Source: JACDHG01 sp963811585 (GTDB taxonomy: Bacteria > Actinomycetota > Actinomycetes > Propionibacteriales > Nocardioidaceae). Taken from it: DNA of 64,000 nucleotides. The stretch spans positions 62,001 through 126,000 of the forward strand of contig CAWERR010000006.1 in NCBI GenBank assembly GCA_963811585.1, given 5' to 3'. Numbering within the stretch: position 1 is the stretch's first letter; every line of letters begins with the position of its first letter. The notes beneath the pieces are model-generated. The model worked only from the letters and a program-made list of their open reading frames with translations. It did no database searches and was not told the DNA's origin. Both the position numbers and the translations under genes were made by a program. Shown here piece after piece: positions 16,338 to 23,958 of the stretch.

Positions 16338-16463
16338 ATGACCACCAGACAAGCCTCTGCAGGCGACGTTCCTTCGCTCGGCGCAAGGGTCGCCGGAGCG
16401 CCTATCTCAGGGGGTGTATGCGAGCTGCCGGGCTGGGGTCACCAACTCGAGCACGCGGGGTAG
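16338..16463 (+). pseudogene. iolE: Truncated iolE (myo-inosose dehydratase), first 41 codons only
   Basis: A very good ribosome site (CTAGGAGG) precedes ATG 16338. The product starts with a short leader, then RVAGAPISGGVCELPGWGHQL. This corresponds to the conserved IolE N terminus APISWGVCEVPGWG, here with Gly for Trp. After HQLEHAG it reaches a stop at 16461. The ~260 residues that should follow are absent, and 16464-16687 contains no continuation in any frame. The gene was therefore cut, leaving its 5' end in the operon. It implies that the cluster once served inositol catabolism. Confidence 0.78.
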
Positions 16464-16687
16464 TCGCTTGCCCCAGTGAGGTGACGACTCAATGGGTCAC
16501 GAGACCGTGTTTGGCAGGTGGGGTTGTGCGGGCCGGCCTCCAACCGCTGCGGTGCTTAGCCGAGCGTCATAGTGGGCGCTAAGACGTACAGGACGTTGAG
16601 TCCTGCGGTCGGAATCAACCTCGCGACCTACGCGTATCCGGTGATCCGGCCAACATCCTGATCTCGGCATGAGAGTTCGTTCTCGGC

Positions 16688-17647
16688 CTAGCGGAGCGCG
16701 TTCAGCTCGTCGAGGGCGCGATGGCCACGCTTGACCACCCCTGGAACGACATCGTGTCGCCCGTGACGGATGGGGATCTCGAGCATGTGGAGGATCTGTG
16801 CTGCTGCGAGCACCGCCGCCCCCTCCCAGCCGACCAGGTCGAGGATTCTCGTCCACAGCCGCCTTCGGACACCGTCCAGCAGCGGCTCCTGGAGGGTGTA
16901 CCACACGAGCGTGGTGAGATCGATCGCCCGCGTGCCGCTACCTGCGTTCCCGATATCCACGACCGCCACCACCGCGCCGTCACGGACCAGGATATTGCTG
17001 GGGGTTGAGAGATCGGCATGGACCATGTCAGGTGCCTCTCGTGGTGGTGGGATGTCGGCACCCACGAGCCGCAGGCGCTCGACCAAGGCCGACACCACGG
17101 AGGAATACCCCGAGAGCCTGGCCACGGACTGGCGGAGAAGCGACTGCTCGGGCGGCTCGTTGAGATCCAGCCTGGCGACAGCCGATTCCTGACCGGTGGC
17201 GACCCGCCAGGCGTACGACCAGTGGTCGTAGGGCTCGGAGGCTTGGCCAGCCTGGAGTTCGACGATCTCGATCAGCTGCTCAACGAGGGATGGGGTCAGC
17301 TCTGGTCCAGGCGCCGCGTCAACGAAGTCCATCAGATGCCACACATGAGTGGCTGTGGCCCCGACTCCGAGCCAGGCCGGGGTGGGATAGCCGCGCCTAC
17401 GCATGTGCTCGACCACTCTCTGGGCTCGCAACGTCTCGTCCAGGTGGTTTGGGTGTGCCCGGGGCACTGCTTTGAGAACTGCATTTGCCCGTCCGGCCAA
17501 CTGGACGCGTATGGCGCCCCCATTGACGCCTCCGGGTAGGCGACTCAGAGGAGCACGCCGCGTAGAGCGAGGACACTGACGTACGTCGATCCGTGGATGA
17601 TCACGGAACGGAGCACGGCGTTGCGAACGCGACTCAGCACGCAGCAT
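16688..17647 (-). CDS. Aminoglycoside-phosphotransferase-like kinase
   Basis: APH/choline-kinase fold. The catalytic loop MVHADLSTPSNIL (~residues 208-220; usual form HGDxxxxN) is followed by VVAVVDIGNAGSG, with the metal-binding Asp. LPGGVNGGAIRVQL near residue 37 is the nucleotide-binding strand pair, and AVLKAVP carries the ATP Lys. The first ~30 residues are Arg-rich and look unrelated. A different frame there reads more protein-like, so the true start is uncertain and a 5' frameshift is possible. Its substrate, an antibiotic or a small metabolite, cannot be told. Confidence 0.7.
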   Translation of the reverse strand: MLRAESRSQRRAPFRDHPRIDVRQCPRSTRRAPLSRLPGGVNGGAIRVQLAGRANAVLKAVPRAHPNHLDETLRAQRVVEHMRRRGYPTPAWLGVGATATHVWHLMDFVDAAPGPELTPSLVEQLIEIVELQAGQASEPYDHWSYAWRVATGQESAVARLDLNEPPEQSLLRQSVARLSGYSSVVSALVERLRLVGADIPPPREAPDMVHADLSTPSNILVRDGAVVAVVDIGNAGSGTRAIDLTTLVWYTLQEPLLDGVRRRLWTRILDLVGWEGAAVLAAAQILHMLEIPIRHGRHDVVPGVVKRGHRALDELNALR

Positions 17648-17711
17648 CAGAGCAATAACACTTGTTCACGCTCGAGAAGATCACGCTGCAAGGGAAGCTG
17701 CTGCTGCTCAT

Positions 17712-17828
17712 CTACGCCGTTGCTGCCTCCACACCGGTTGCTTCTCTTGTGTTGCCTGACGCATCGTCTTCGCAGACGAGTTTGTCTTCTTGGGCTGCCT
17801 CGAATCGAGCGAGGTCTGCTTCGGTCAT
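17712..17828 (-). other. Small acidic ORF and integrase-derived scrap
   Basis: A 38-codon frame (MTEADLARFEAAQEDKLV... to a TAG at 17712) is open and continues upstream as HGTSLVAGGAFNLV. It looks like the C-terminal end of a lost protein. Immediately upstream, 17862-17882 is identical over 21 bp to the integrase active-site region (8843-8863, coding DPAVTAR), in a different frame relative to this ORF. The 17648-17887 interval therefore appears to be debris of old insertions and not a functional gene. Confidence 0.4.
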
Positions 17829-17887
17829 GACCAGGTTGAAGGCACCGCCTGCAACTAAGGACGTGCCGTGACAGCGGGATCCGGTAG

Positions 17888-18316
17888 CTAGTGCGCTACC
17901 AACTCAAGCCCATGGGCATCATCATGGAGCTCATCGAGCCGAGCTTGTAGCGCATGAAGGGCGGCCTCCGCCCCTTCCTCGCTATCCTTAACGTCCTCGA
18001 AATCCACAATGCCAAGCCTGGTCGTTGCGAACGCCAGCCGACTCCATCCGTGAAGCTGCATCGTGCCGACAAGGTCGTCATACTCAGGGCTTGCTGACTC
18101 TATGGCGGCCCGTTGCTCCGACTCGATGGCGACGTACCACCAAAGAGAGAGCACCTCATCTTGCCCATCGACGCACATGAAGAGGAACTCGCGACCGTCT
18201 TGCCGGAAGACGCCAACCAGCGGCATCTCGTGGTACTGGTACTCGGCGACCGGCACCGAGTCCCGTGTGGGCTTCCAGGCCGGCTGGCGGTGCATGAGAC
18301 GCGCTAGGTCACCCAT
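17888..18316 (-). CDS. Unknown protein (second gene of a pair)
   Basis: 142 residues from ATG 18316 (MGDLARLMHRQPAWKP...). This start is preferred because the sequence upstream in this frame is a shadow of the previous gene. The two genes overlap by 8 bp. Features seen are EYQYHEMPLVGVFRQDGREFLFMCVDGQDEVLSLWWYV, a compact beta-strand-rich core, and an acidic helical C terminus. No family is recognised. The pair lies in a region full of insertion debris and may be horizontally acquired. Confidence 0.6.
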   Translation of the reverse strand: MGDLARLMHRQPAWKPTRDSVPVAEYQYHEMPLVGVFRQDGREFLFMCVDGQDEVLSLWWYVAIESEQRAAIESASPEYDDLVGTMQLHGWSRLAFATTRLGIVDFEDVKDSEEGAEAALHALQARLDELHDDAHGLELVAH

Positions 18317-18707
18317 CGACCTCGCCTCCCCTAGCGCAGGCATGCAACAGCTCCGCAACAGTGTCATCCCATCCAGTCTCCATGTCCCAAAAGACTGAAA
18401 CGTGCAAGGGGCTTCCAGGATGCCTCGGCGTGTGTTCGACACGAAAGCCAGCCGACCTGAGCACCCCCGCCTGGTGATGCCTCACCGCAGCGTCTCTCCC
18501 TGGCCACAAGCGAGCCCTGGTCCCGTATGCCGTGATCCGGGCGTCCCGGGGACCCATCCGCCCGAGAATCATGGAAACTTCAAGATCTGGTAGCTCTTTG
18601 TGGGGTCTTGGCCGGTCCTGGAAGACGAATGAGTCAGCGGAGCGGCGCTTCCCCACTTGGCTGAGCCACTCCTCGTCCTCAATGAACCGGGGGGTGTCAC
18701 GAGTCAC
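18309..18707 (-). CDS. Unknown protein (first gene of a pair)
   Basis: 132 residues from GTG 18707 (MTRDTPRFIEDEEWLSQVGKRR...). A later start near GTG 18699 is possible. The sequence is rich in Arg, Pro and Trp, with a plausible helix DDTVAELLHACARGG at the end. No motif is recognised. It overlaps the downstream gene, so the two are co-translated. A toxin-antitoxin or immunity pair is one possibility but nothing in the sequence proves it. Confidence 0.5.
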   Translation of the reverse strand: MTRDTPRFIEDEEWLSQVGKRRSADSFVFQDRPRPHKELPDLEVSMILGRMGPRDARITAYGTRARLWPGRDAAVRHHQAGVLRSAGFRVEHTPRHPGSPLHVSVFWDMETGWDDTVAELLHACARGGEVDG

Positions 18708-18786
18708 AGAGCGATGTTAGTCGACGCCAGCGTCGCCTTCCGGGGGGCACGATCCTGCTTGACCGAGACCGTGCTCTCGCCTTCAA

Positions 18787-19539
18787 TCACGCGGACTCGC
18801 AGATGCAGAGTTGAAGCGGCGTATCCACGGCAAATGGTCGACCGGACCAGTCGCCGAAGCGCTCGACGAGCCGAAGGCCGCCGAGCGAGACGAGCAGCGG
18901 CAGCTCCTGCGGGAAGATGCTCCTGATGTCGAGCGGTGCGACGACGAAGTCGGGCTCGGAGTTGGTCGAGAGGTACCACGTCCCGCGTGTAACTTGCGCG
19001 GGCGCATCGTAGATCTCAGCGACATCGACGCTCACGTTGCCACGGTCAGGGTCCATGAACGACAACGACTGCCGGGTGCGCCGCACGCCATCGGCTTCGG
19101 CAAGTAGGCGCACGCTCGGGTTGAATACATCGAAGACGAACCGTGCTCCAGGTGCCAGGTGTCTTCGAACCGACCGGAAGCAGCTCACCAGATCCTCAGC
19201 CTCATGCAGATGCAGTAGGGAATTGGCTGTGATGAACACGAAGTCGAATGTGCGGCCCAGATCGAAGGCCCGCATGTCGCCCTGCATCCATTCCACCTCT
19301 ACACCGCGCTCGTTCGCCTTACGCTGGGCCTCAGCCAGCATGTCTGACGAGAGGTCCAGGCCGACGCACGGATGCCCGTCGGACGCGATGGGGATCAGCT
19401 TGTGCCCGGTGCCGCACCCGAGTTCCAATACGCGCCCGCCTTGCCGATTGGCGTCGGCCCGGTAGAAGTCGACCGCGGGCCCGCCGCCCGGGAACATGAG
19501 GTCGTACAGCCGCGCGTGCGAGTAGAACGCTTGACTCAC
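18787..19539 (-). CDS. Class I SAM-dependent methyltransferase
   Basis: 250 residues from GTG 19539. This start is chosen because AAAGGAGG lies the right distance before it, while the ATG at 19548 directly abuts that site. Motif I is VLELGCGTGHKLIPIA, followed by the acidic end of strand 2 (GLDLSSDML), MQGDMRAFDL and FDFVFITANSLLHLH. This is the Methyltransf_25-type fold. The N terminus AFYSHARLYDLMFPGGG resembles small-molecule methyltransferases. The substrate is unknown. Its neighbour upstream is an ISL3 transposase remnant. Confidence 0.85.
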   Translation of the reverse strand: MSQAFYSHARLYDLMFPGGGPAVDFYRADANRQGGRVLELGCGTGHKLIPIASDGHPCVGLDLSSDMLAEAQRKANERGVEVEWMQGDMRAFDLGRTFDFVFITANSLLHLHEAEDLVSCFRSVRRHLAPGARFVFDVFNPSVRLLAEADGVRRTRQSLSFMDPDRGNVSVDVAEIYDAPAQVTRGTWYLSTNSEPDFVVAPLDIRSIFPQELPLLVSLGGLRLVERFGDWSGRPFAVDTPLQLCICESA

Positions 19540-19561
19540 TAAGCGCATCCTCCTTTCCGGC

Positions 19562-19816
19562 TCATCCGCAGGTGGCCGTGGTGGCCTGCTGATTCACGAG
19601 TGTGCGCCGCTGGCGTGTCTGCCCGTGGCTGCGGTGCAGGATACGGGCCTGGTAGTGCCGGTAGTTGCGGTAGCCGCGTCCGGTTCGCTTGATGTGCTTG
19701 TTCGCGGTGTTCCCGGCCTCGGTACGTCGAAGTCCGGCGGCGGTTCCTGCGCGCACATCCCGGCCACGCACTGGCCGCTGGCGGCCGATTGATTTCTTAC
19801 AGGAGCGACAGCTCAC
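19562..19816 (-). pseudogene. Remnant of an ISL3-family transposase (C-terminal end)
   Basis: The stretch TEAGNTANKHIKRTGRGYRNYRHY.ARIL (encoded by ~19601-19723) matches the C-terminal end of ISL3-type DDE transposases, whose consensus has TEAxNxxxKxxKRxxxGfRNfxxYRxRiLL. Only this tail survives. The catalytic DDE core and the inverted repeats are missing. It indicates past insertion between the methyltransferase and the reductase genes. Confidence 0.7.
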
Positions 19817-19857
19817 GACACGCTAATTTAAGAGCACCCAAAACAAAGGAGAGCCCC

Positions 19858-20460
19858 GTGGGCAAGGTGGTCATGTACAGCTCGGTGTCGGTGGACGGCT
19901 TCGTCGCGGACGAGAATGATCAGCCCGGACCGCTGTTCGATTGGTTGTCCAGCGGTGACGTCCCGTTGGACGAGAGCGGAGTGCTTACGGTGTCGCAGCC
20001 GTCCTACGAGTACACCCGCGCGTACTGGGACCAGATCGGGGTGACAATCGCCGGCCGCCACGTCTTCGACATGACGGACGGCTGGGACGGGAAGCCTCCG
20101 AGCGGGATCGACCACGTGGTCGTCGTGACACACCGGCCGGAGCCCGAGGGCTGGGACCCCGACGCGCCGTTTCACTTCGTCGACGGCGTCGAGGCAGCCG
20201 TGGCCAAGGCGCAGGAGCTTGCGGGTGACCGCATCGTCGAGGTCGCCGCTGGCGACGTCGGTGGCCAGGTGCTTGCCGCGGGTCTGGTCGACGAGGTACG
20301 CATGGACGTCGTACCCGTCGTGTTCGGGTCCGGCAAGCGTTACTTCGGGTCGGTCCACGTGCAGCACCTGTTGGAGGATCCTCACGAGGTGATTCAGGGC
20401 AACCGGGTGCTTCACCTGCGCTTCGCTGTCCCGCTCGCAACCAAACGCCCAGTGGTGTAG
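19858..20460 (+). CDS. Dihydrofolate reductase / RibD C-terminal domain family protein
   Basis: 200 residues from GTG 19858, preceded by AAAGGAG. The fold is visible in KVVMYSSVSVDGFVADENDQPGPLFDW, GVTIAGRHVFDMTDGW, VVVVTHRP, VEVAAGDVGGQVLAAGLVDEVRMDVVPVVFGSGKRYF. Family members are NADPH-dependent reductases of pteridine- or riboflavin-like substrates, and many are uncharacterised. It is one of three such genes in the window; the others are at 49.6 kb and, frameshifted, at 51.7 kb. It stands alone here, next to transposase debris. Confidence 0.85.
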   Translation: MGKVVMYSSVSVDGFVADENDQPGPLFDWLSSGDVPLDESGVLTVSQPSYEYTRAYWDQIGVTIAGRHVFDMTDGWDGKPPSGIDHVVVVTHRPEPEGWDPDAPFHFVDGVEAAVAKAQELAGDRIVEVAAGDVGGQVLAAGLVDEVRMDVVPVVFGSGKRYFGSVHVQHLLEDPHEVIQGNRVLHLRFAVPLATKRPVV

Positions 20461-20502
20461 AACCGTCTGACAGGCGGATGAGCGGACGCAGTTGGGCGGT
20501 AG

Positions 20503-21447
20503 TCAGGAAGCCGGTTCCAGGTCGGGAAAGGTCCAGGAACCATTCAGGATCTCGGCGCTGGGACGGTACATGCGGACGGTATAGTTCCAGCCGTCTTCGA
20601 TTGGGAGCGGGTTCACCTCGCTGCTGTCGCCACCAAAGGTCACGGTGATTGATCCGTCCGCGTTCTTGGCGCCGGAGACACTGTTGACGCTGTAGGCGTC
20701 GAGGGCGTTCTTATGGAGGAATCCGTCGGCGCCATACACGGTGATGGACCAGAATGCATCAACGGGGACATCCTTGGCAGTGATCGTGTACCGGCCGACG
20801 GGGAGTCCCGGCTCACGGCTCTCGTAGTAGGCCTCTTGCTCGGGCAGTCCGCCCCAGCCTCCGGCGGTGCCAAGCAGGTGAGCGTGCGGATCGACGTCTT
20901 CCTTCTTGCCGAACATGCCGTGGGTGCCATGGAGGCCCTGCGAGGCTTCCTTCAGGACAGCGGTACGGACCGCCGTGAACGACTCCTCGTCGTAGTCGGG
21001 CAGTTCGACGGGTTCGCTCGCCCGGGCACTCAGGGAGAACCCGTCTTGGATCTGGTTCGCCTGTGCCACGTCTTCAGGGTCCGAGGCGTCAACCAGCACT
21101 CGTGCAGCCAAGAGCACATACGGGGTGTCGAACTCGTCCGTAGTCAGCTCGTACTCCCCAGGCTCGGAGAAGACCCGGTTGATGTAGTGGTCCTGGTTGA
21201 CCACCATCACCGTCATGTACCGGTCATCGGCATCTGGGACGGTCAAGGTAGCCCCGTCCGAGATATTCGCCACCGTCATGCTGTAGAGAGTGTCTCGGTT
21301 GGTGCGGATAACAGTCTGCTCGTCGAGGGCCGCTGGCGCGCGGTGATGCTTCCAGACGTTCACGCCGCCGGCCTGGGTCTGGAGGCCAACAAGCATCCGG
21401 TTGGTCTCCGCTCTCACGAAGTTGTCTTCCGTCACGACGATCGTCAC
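20503..21447 (-). CDS. DUF1254/DUF1214 domain protein
   Basis: 314 residues from GTG 21447, which has GGAGG 6 bp upstream. The frame is open further upstream, but that part is Arg-rich and unlike protein. The N-terminal half (NFVRAETNRMLVGLQTQAGGVNVWKHHR, VIRTNRDTLYSMTVANIS, DRYMTVMVVNQDHYI) is DUF1254. The C-terminal half (VGRYTITAKDVPVDAFWSITVYGADGFL, SITVTFGGD, GWNYTVRMYRPSAEIL) is DUF1214. The function of the family is not established. No signal peptide is seen, although many relatives are exported. Confidence 0.85.
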   Translation of the reverse strand: MTIVVTEDNFVRAETNRMLVGLQTQAGGVNVWKHHRAPAALDEQTVIRTNRDTLYSMTVANISDGATLTVPDADDRYMTVMVVNQDHYINRVFSEPGEYELTTDEFDTPYVLLAARVLVDASDPEDVAQANQIQDGFSLSARASEPVELPDYDEESFTAVRTAVLKEASQGLHGTHGMFGKKEDVDPHAHLLGTAGGWGGLPEQEAYYESREPGLPVGRYTITAKDVPVDAFWSITVYGADGFLHKNALDAYSVNSVSGAKNADGSITVTFGGDSSEVNPLPIEDGWNYTVRMYRPSAEILNGSWTFPDLEPAS

Positions 21448-21814
21448 TAGGGCCTCCGAATCCACTGAAGGGCTGAGGTTCAAAGCGTATCCACACGTGG
21501 CATCGCTCGCAGCCAAGAGCCACCGTGCGGATCTGTCGCGATCCGCGCGGAATGCTAAAACTATGACGTACCCGATCTGGGCAGGACGGCTGCTGCCGTC
21601 GAGCCACAGAGGTCGCCCTCGGACGTACTGCTCGACGCGCTGTCGTCGCGTCGTCGAATTCGCGCGTCGCGAACCTCGGTCGAGGAGAGCCAACGTGCCC
21701 GCCGTTGCAAGTCGATGTCCGCAGGCTGCAACCATTGCGGACCCTGGACCGAAGGGAGTAGACCTTCAAACGTACGGTCGGCCATAGGACCGGCCTCCGA
21801 AGAAAGGAAGGCCA
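21448..21814. other. Intergenic region between divergent genes
   Basis: No convincing gene is seen. The region should hold the promoters of the DUF1254 gene (minus) and the secreted-protein gene (plus). A short inverted repeat, GCGGATC-TGTCGC-GATCCGC, lies near 21524-21543 and could be a regulator site. Confidence 0.3.
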
Positions 21815-22363
21815 ATGCGGCGCTTCTTCAAGGACTCCTTATCCCCATCCATGGCGGTCGCGCTTTTGGCCCTGGTGCTTGCGGCAAGCGGGACAGGCTA
21901 CGCCGCTGTCCAGCTCGGGCACAACAGCGTTAGCTCGGCGCAGATCAAGGATCACAGCGTCAAGGCCGTCGACCTCAAGGCCCCCGTAGCACGGGCCCAG
22001 CCGGTCTTGCAGCCGGGGCAGGCGATGCGCGGCTACTTCACCGCGGGCGGAAGCAGTGGCACGAGCGGCTATTTCGGCGAGGGGATCACTTTCCCGGCGA
22101 AGCTGCCTGGGGCCTTCATCAACAGCCACGTCCGGTACATCGAATCAGGCGACCCATATACCCTGCGATGCCCCGGCCCCGGCAACGCCAAGCGGGGCTG
22201 GATGTGCTTCTACGAAGGGCAGAGTTCCAACGCTACCCTGTGCTGCATTTACGACCAGGGGTACAACTCCAACGCCACGGCTGACTACGGCGCGCGCATC
22301 TATTGGAATGTCTCGGGGAGCGGCAGCTACGCCGACGGGCAGTGGGTGGTCCGCGCCCCGTAG
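21815..22363 (+). CDS. Secreted protein of unknown function
   Basis: 182 residues from ATG 21815, with AGGAAGG upstream. The N terminus MRRFFKDSLSPSMAVALLALVLAASGTGYAAVQL is a signal or anchor segment of a type common in actinobacteria. It is followed by the familiar NSVSSAQIKDHSVKAVDLK linker. The rest is Gly/Ser/Tyr-rich and has four Cys (LRCPGP, WMCFYE, LCCIYD), compatible with disulfides after export. The function is unknown. Confidence 0.8.
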   Translation: MRRFFKDSLSPSMAVALLALVLAASGTGYAAVQLGHNSVSSAQIKDHSVKAVDLKAPVARAQPVLQPGQAMRGYFTAGGSSGTSGYFGEGITFPAKLPGAFINSHVRYIESGDPYTLRCPGPGNAKRGWMCFYEGQSSNATLCCIYDQGYNSNATADYGARIYWNVSGSGSYADGQWVVRAP

Positions 22364-22428
22364 TTGCGTCAACCACTCATCGTGAGGCACCGGTCAGCGG
22401 CGGCGGGCGAACCCCGACGTCATGGACC

Positions 22429-22488
22429 GTCGTCGGGTGATGACCAAATCCGGGAGACCCGAGCCCTGTGTGGTCATCACCCGACGAC
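22429..22488. terminator. Long perfect hairpin between convergent genes
   Basis: GTCGTCGGGTGATGACCA (22429-22446) and TGGTCATCACCCGACGAC (22471-22488) form an 18-bp perfect stem with a 24-nt loop. The location between convergent stop codons suits a bidirectional terminator, although there is no U-run. Alternatively, it is the pair of ends of a lost small insertion. Confidence 0.55.
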
Positions 22489-22576
22489 CAGCTGGCGAGT
22501 TGTGCTTCCGATCTGGTCCTACGCTCGACCATAGCCCCGCGCAGACCTCGGTTCCGGCCGGCCCAGAGACCGGATG

Positions 22577-23860
22577 TCAGCGGAGCCGGTAGAGGACTTC
22601 GCCAGCCTCAGGGACAACGAGGGTATCGGGATCTGTTGACCACGTGTCGATTTCGACCTCCGCGGGGTCGAGGTAGTCGAGGTTGATGGCCCGAACCACA
22701 TCCTCGGAAATGCCGGTGGCGAGGGTGACCGTGACCCGGCACCGCTCACCGTGCTCCGCGTCGTAGGTGCCGGCGCCCCGGAGGTGCGTGGAGTGCGCAA
22801 GGTCACCCCACGGCACGTCCTTGAAGCGGTCCCACTGCCCGAGGAAGTAGTCGCGACAGTGGTACCCGATCCGTTCGACCTCCGGGTGCATCGCGCTGAC
22901 CTGGGTGATATGCGGGGCGTAAATGACGACCTGCCCACCCTCGGCGACGACCGGCTCCACTTTGTAGAAGCCCTTGGCGCCGGTCCACATGTCCTCGTAC
23001 TTCTCCGGCACCAGGGACAGCACCCGACGTACTGGGGCGTCTAGGTAGCGGATGTGCGACTGGGCGGATATGCCCGCTGCCGCAGCCCATGCTGCTTCTG
23101 GATCGCCGAAGGCAGCAGCATGCAGACCCCCTGGCGCTGAAGGTGCGACGACGCACAACGCCACACGCTGACCGGGCACCAGCGAGGCGGCCTCGTTGAT
23201 CAGCGCACGAACCGGAGTGATGCCCGTGGTCCCGATGATCTCCGCGCTGCTGATCAGGGCGCCGAGCCAATGGGAAACGTCGATGACGTCTTGCACAGCG
23301 ACACCGGGGAAGAGGTACTTGTTGCCTCCCGAGAAGCCCACCACCTCGTGCGGAAAGACCGGTCCGACGATGAGTGTGAGGTCGTGGTCGACGACCGCGC
23401 GGTTGAGGCGTACATCGACGTCCCGCACCAACCTGCCGTCCGAGAGCTCGGCCAGCCGCTGGGCTCCGATGGTGCCAACCGAGACAAAGGTGCCGGGGTC
23501 CCACCACGCATGGTTGATCGCCGTGGTGCCCGGATACCGCTCGGCGAGCCTGCCCTCTCGGTAGCCGAGGTGCTTGGCCATCGCCGATTCCGACATCGCC
23601 GCGTGGGTGCCGAGGGCAATGAGCACAGTGAGTCGGCTCACCCGGCCGTGCACGGCGCCATGCACCGCATCCAGCAGTAGGGGCAGCGGACAGCTGCGGG
23701 TGCCGTCGGGGACGATCACACACATGCTCCGCCCGTCGAGGTCGACGCCTGCCAGTTGCTCCGCGACGAATCGCCTGACCTCGTCGTCGCTCAGCTCACG
23801 ATCCGAGCCACCGACGACTGTCGCGCCCTGTCGCGTGTCCTTGTCGAAGGTCTGCGTCAT
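22577..23860 (-). CDS. LarA-like (DUF2088) nickel-pincer racemase/epimerase homologue
   Basis: 427 residues from ATG 23860 (MTQTFDKDT...), with a GTGAGGA-type ribosome site. LarA landmarks are MCVIVPDGTRSCPLPLLL (substrate/cofactor loop), LIALGTHAAMSE (His), a central HEVVGFSGGNKYLFPGVA (Lys that tethers the nickel-pincer nucleotide in LarA, with a nearby His) and SLVPEKYEDMWTGAKGFYKVEP. LarA interconverts D- and L-lactate, and homologues act on other 2-hydroxy acids. It is divergent from uronate isomerase, which points to a sugar acid such as an aldonate. No larBCE cofactor genes are in the window. Confidence 0.82.
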   Translation of the reverse strand: MTQTFDKDTRQGATVVGGSDRELSDDEVRRFVAEQLAGVDLDGRSMCVIVPDGTRSCPLPLLLDAVHGAVHGRVSRLTVLIALGTHAAMSESAMAKHLGYREGRLAERYPGTTAINHAWWDPGTFVSVGTIGAQRLAELSDGRLVRDVDVRLNRAVVDHDLTLIVGPVFPHEVVGFSGGNKYLFPGVAVQDVIDVSHWLGALISSAEIIGTTGITPVRALINEAASLVPGQRVALCVVAPSAPGGLHAAAFGDPEAAWAAAAGISAQSHIRYLDAPVRRVLSLVPEKYEDMWTGAKGFYKVEPVVAEGGQVVIYAPHITQVSAMHPEVERIGYHCRDYFLGQWDRFKDVPWGDLAHSTHLRGAGTYDAEHGERCRVTVTLATGISEDVVRAINLDYLDPAEVEIDTWSTDPDTLVVPEAGEVLYRLR

Positions 23861-23958
23861 TTCCTCACTCTCCCGCCTGTACTGGAGCCGGACAATGCCT
23901 CGCGACAACTCCGGGCATCCGATTGCCGTATGCGTGACCCTGCGGCAACGATGGGCGC

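Noticed and set aside
16464..16687. Continuation of iolE in another frame, or an insertion sequence
   Set aside because: None of the three plus-strand frames resembles the IolE barrel, and no terminal inverted repeats were found.
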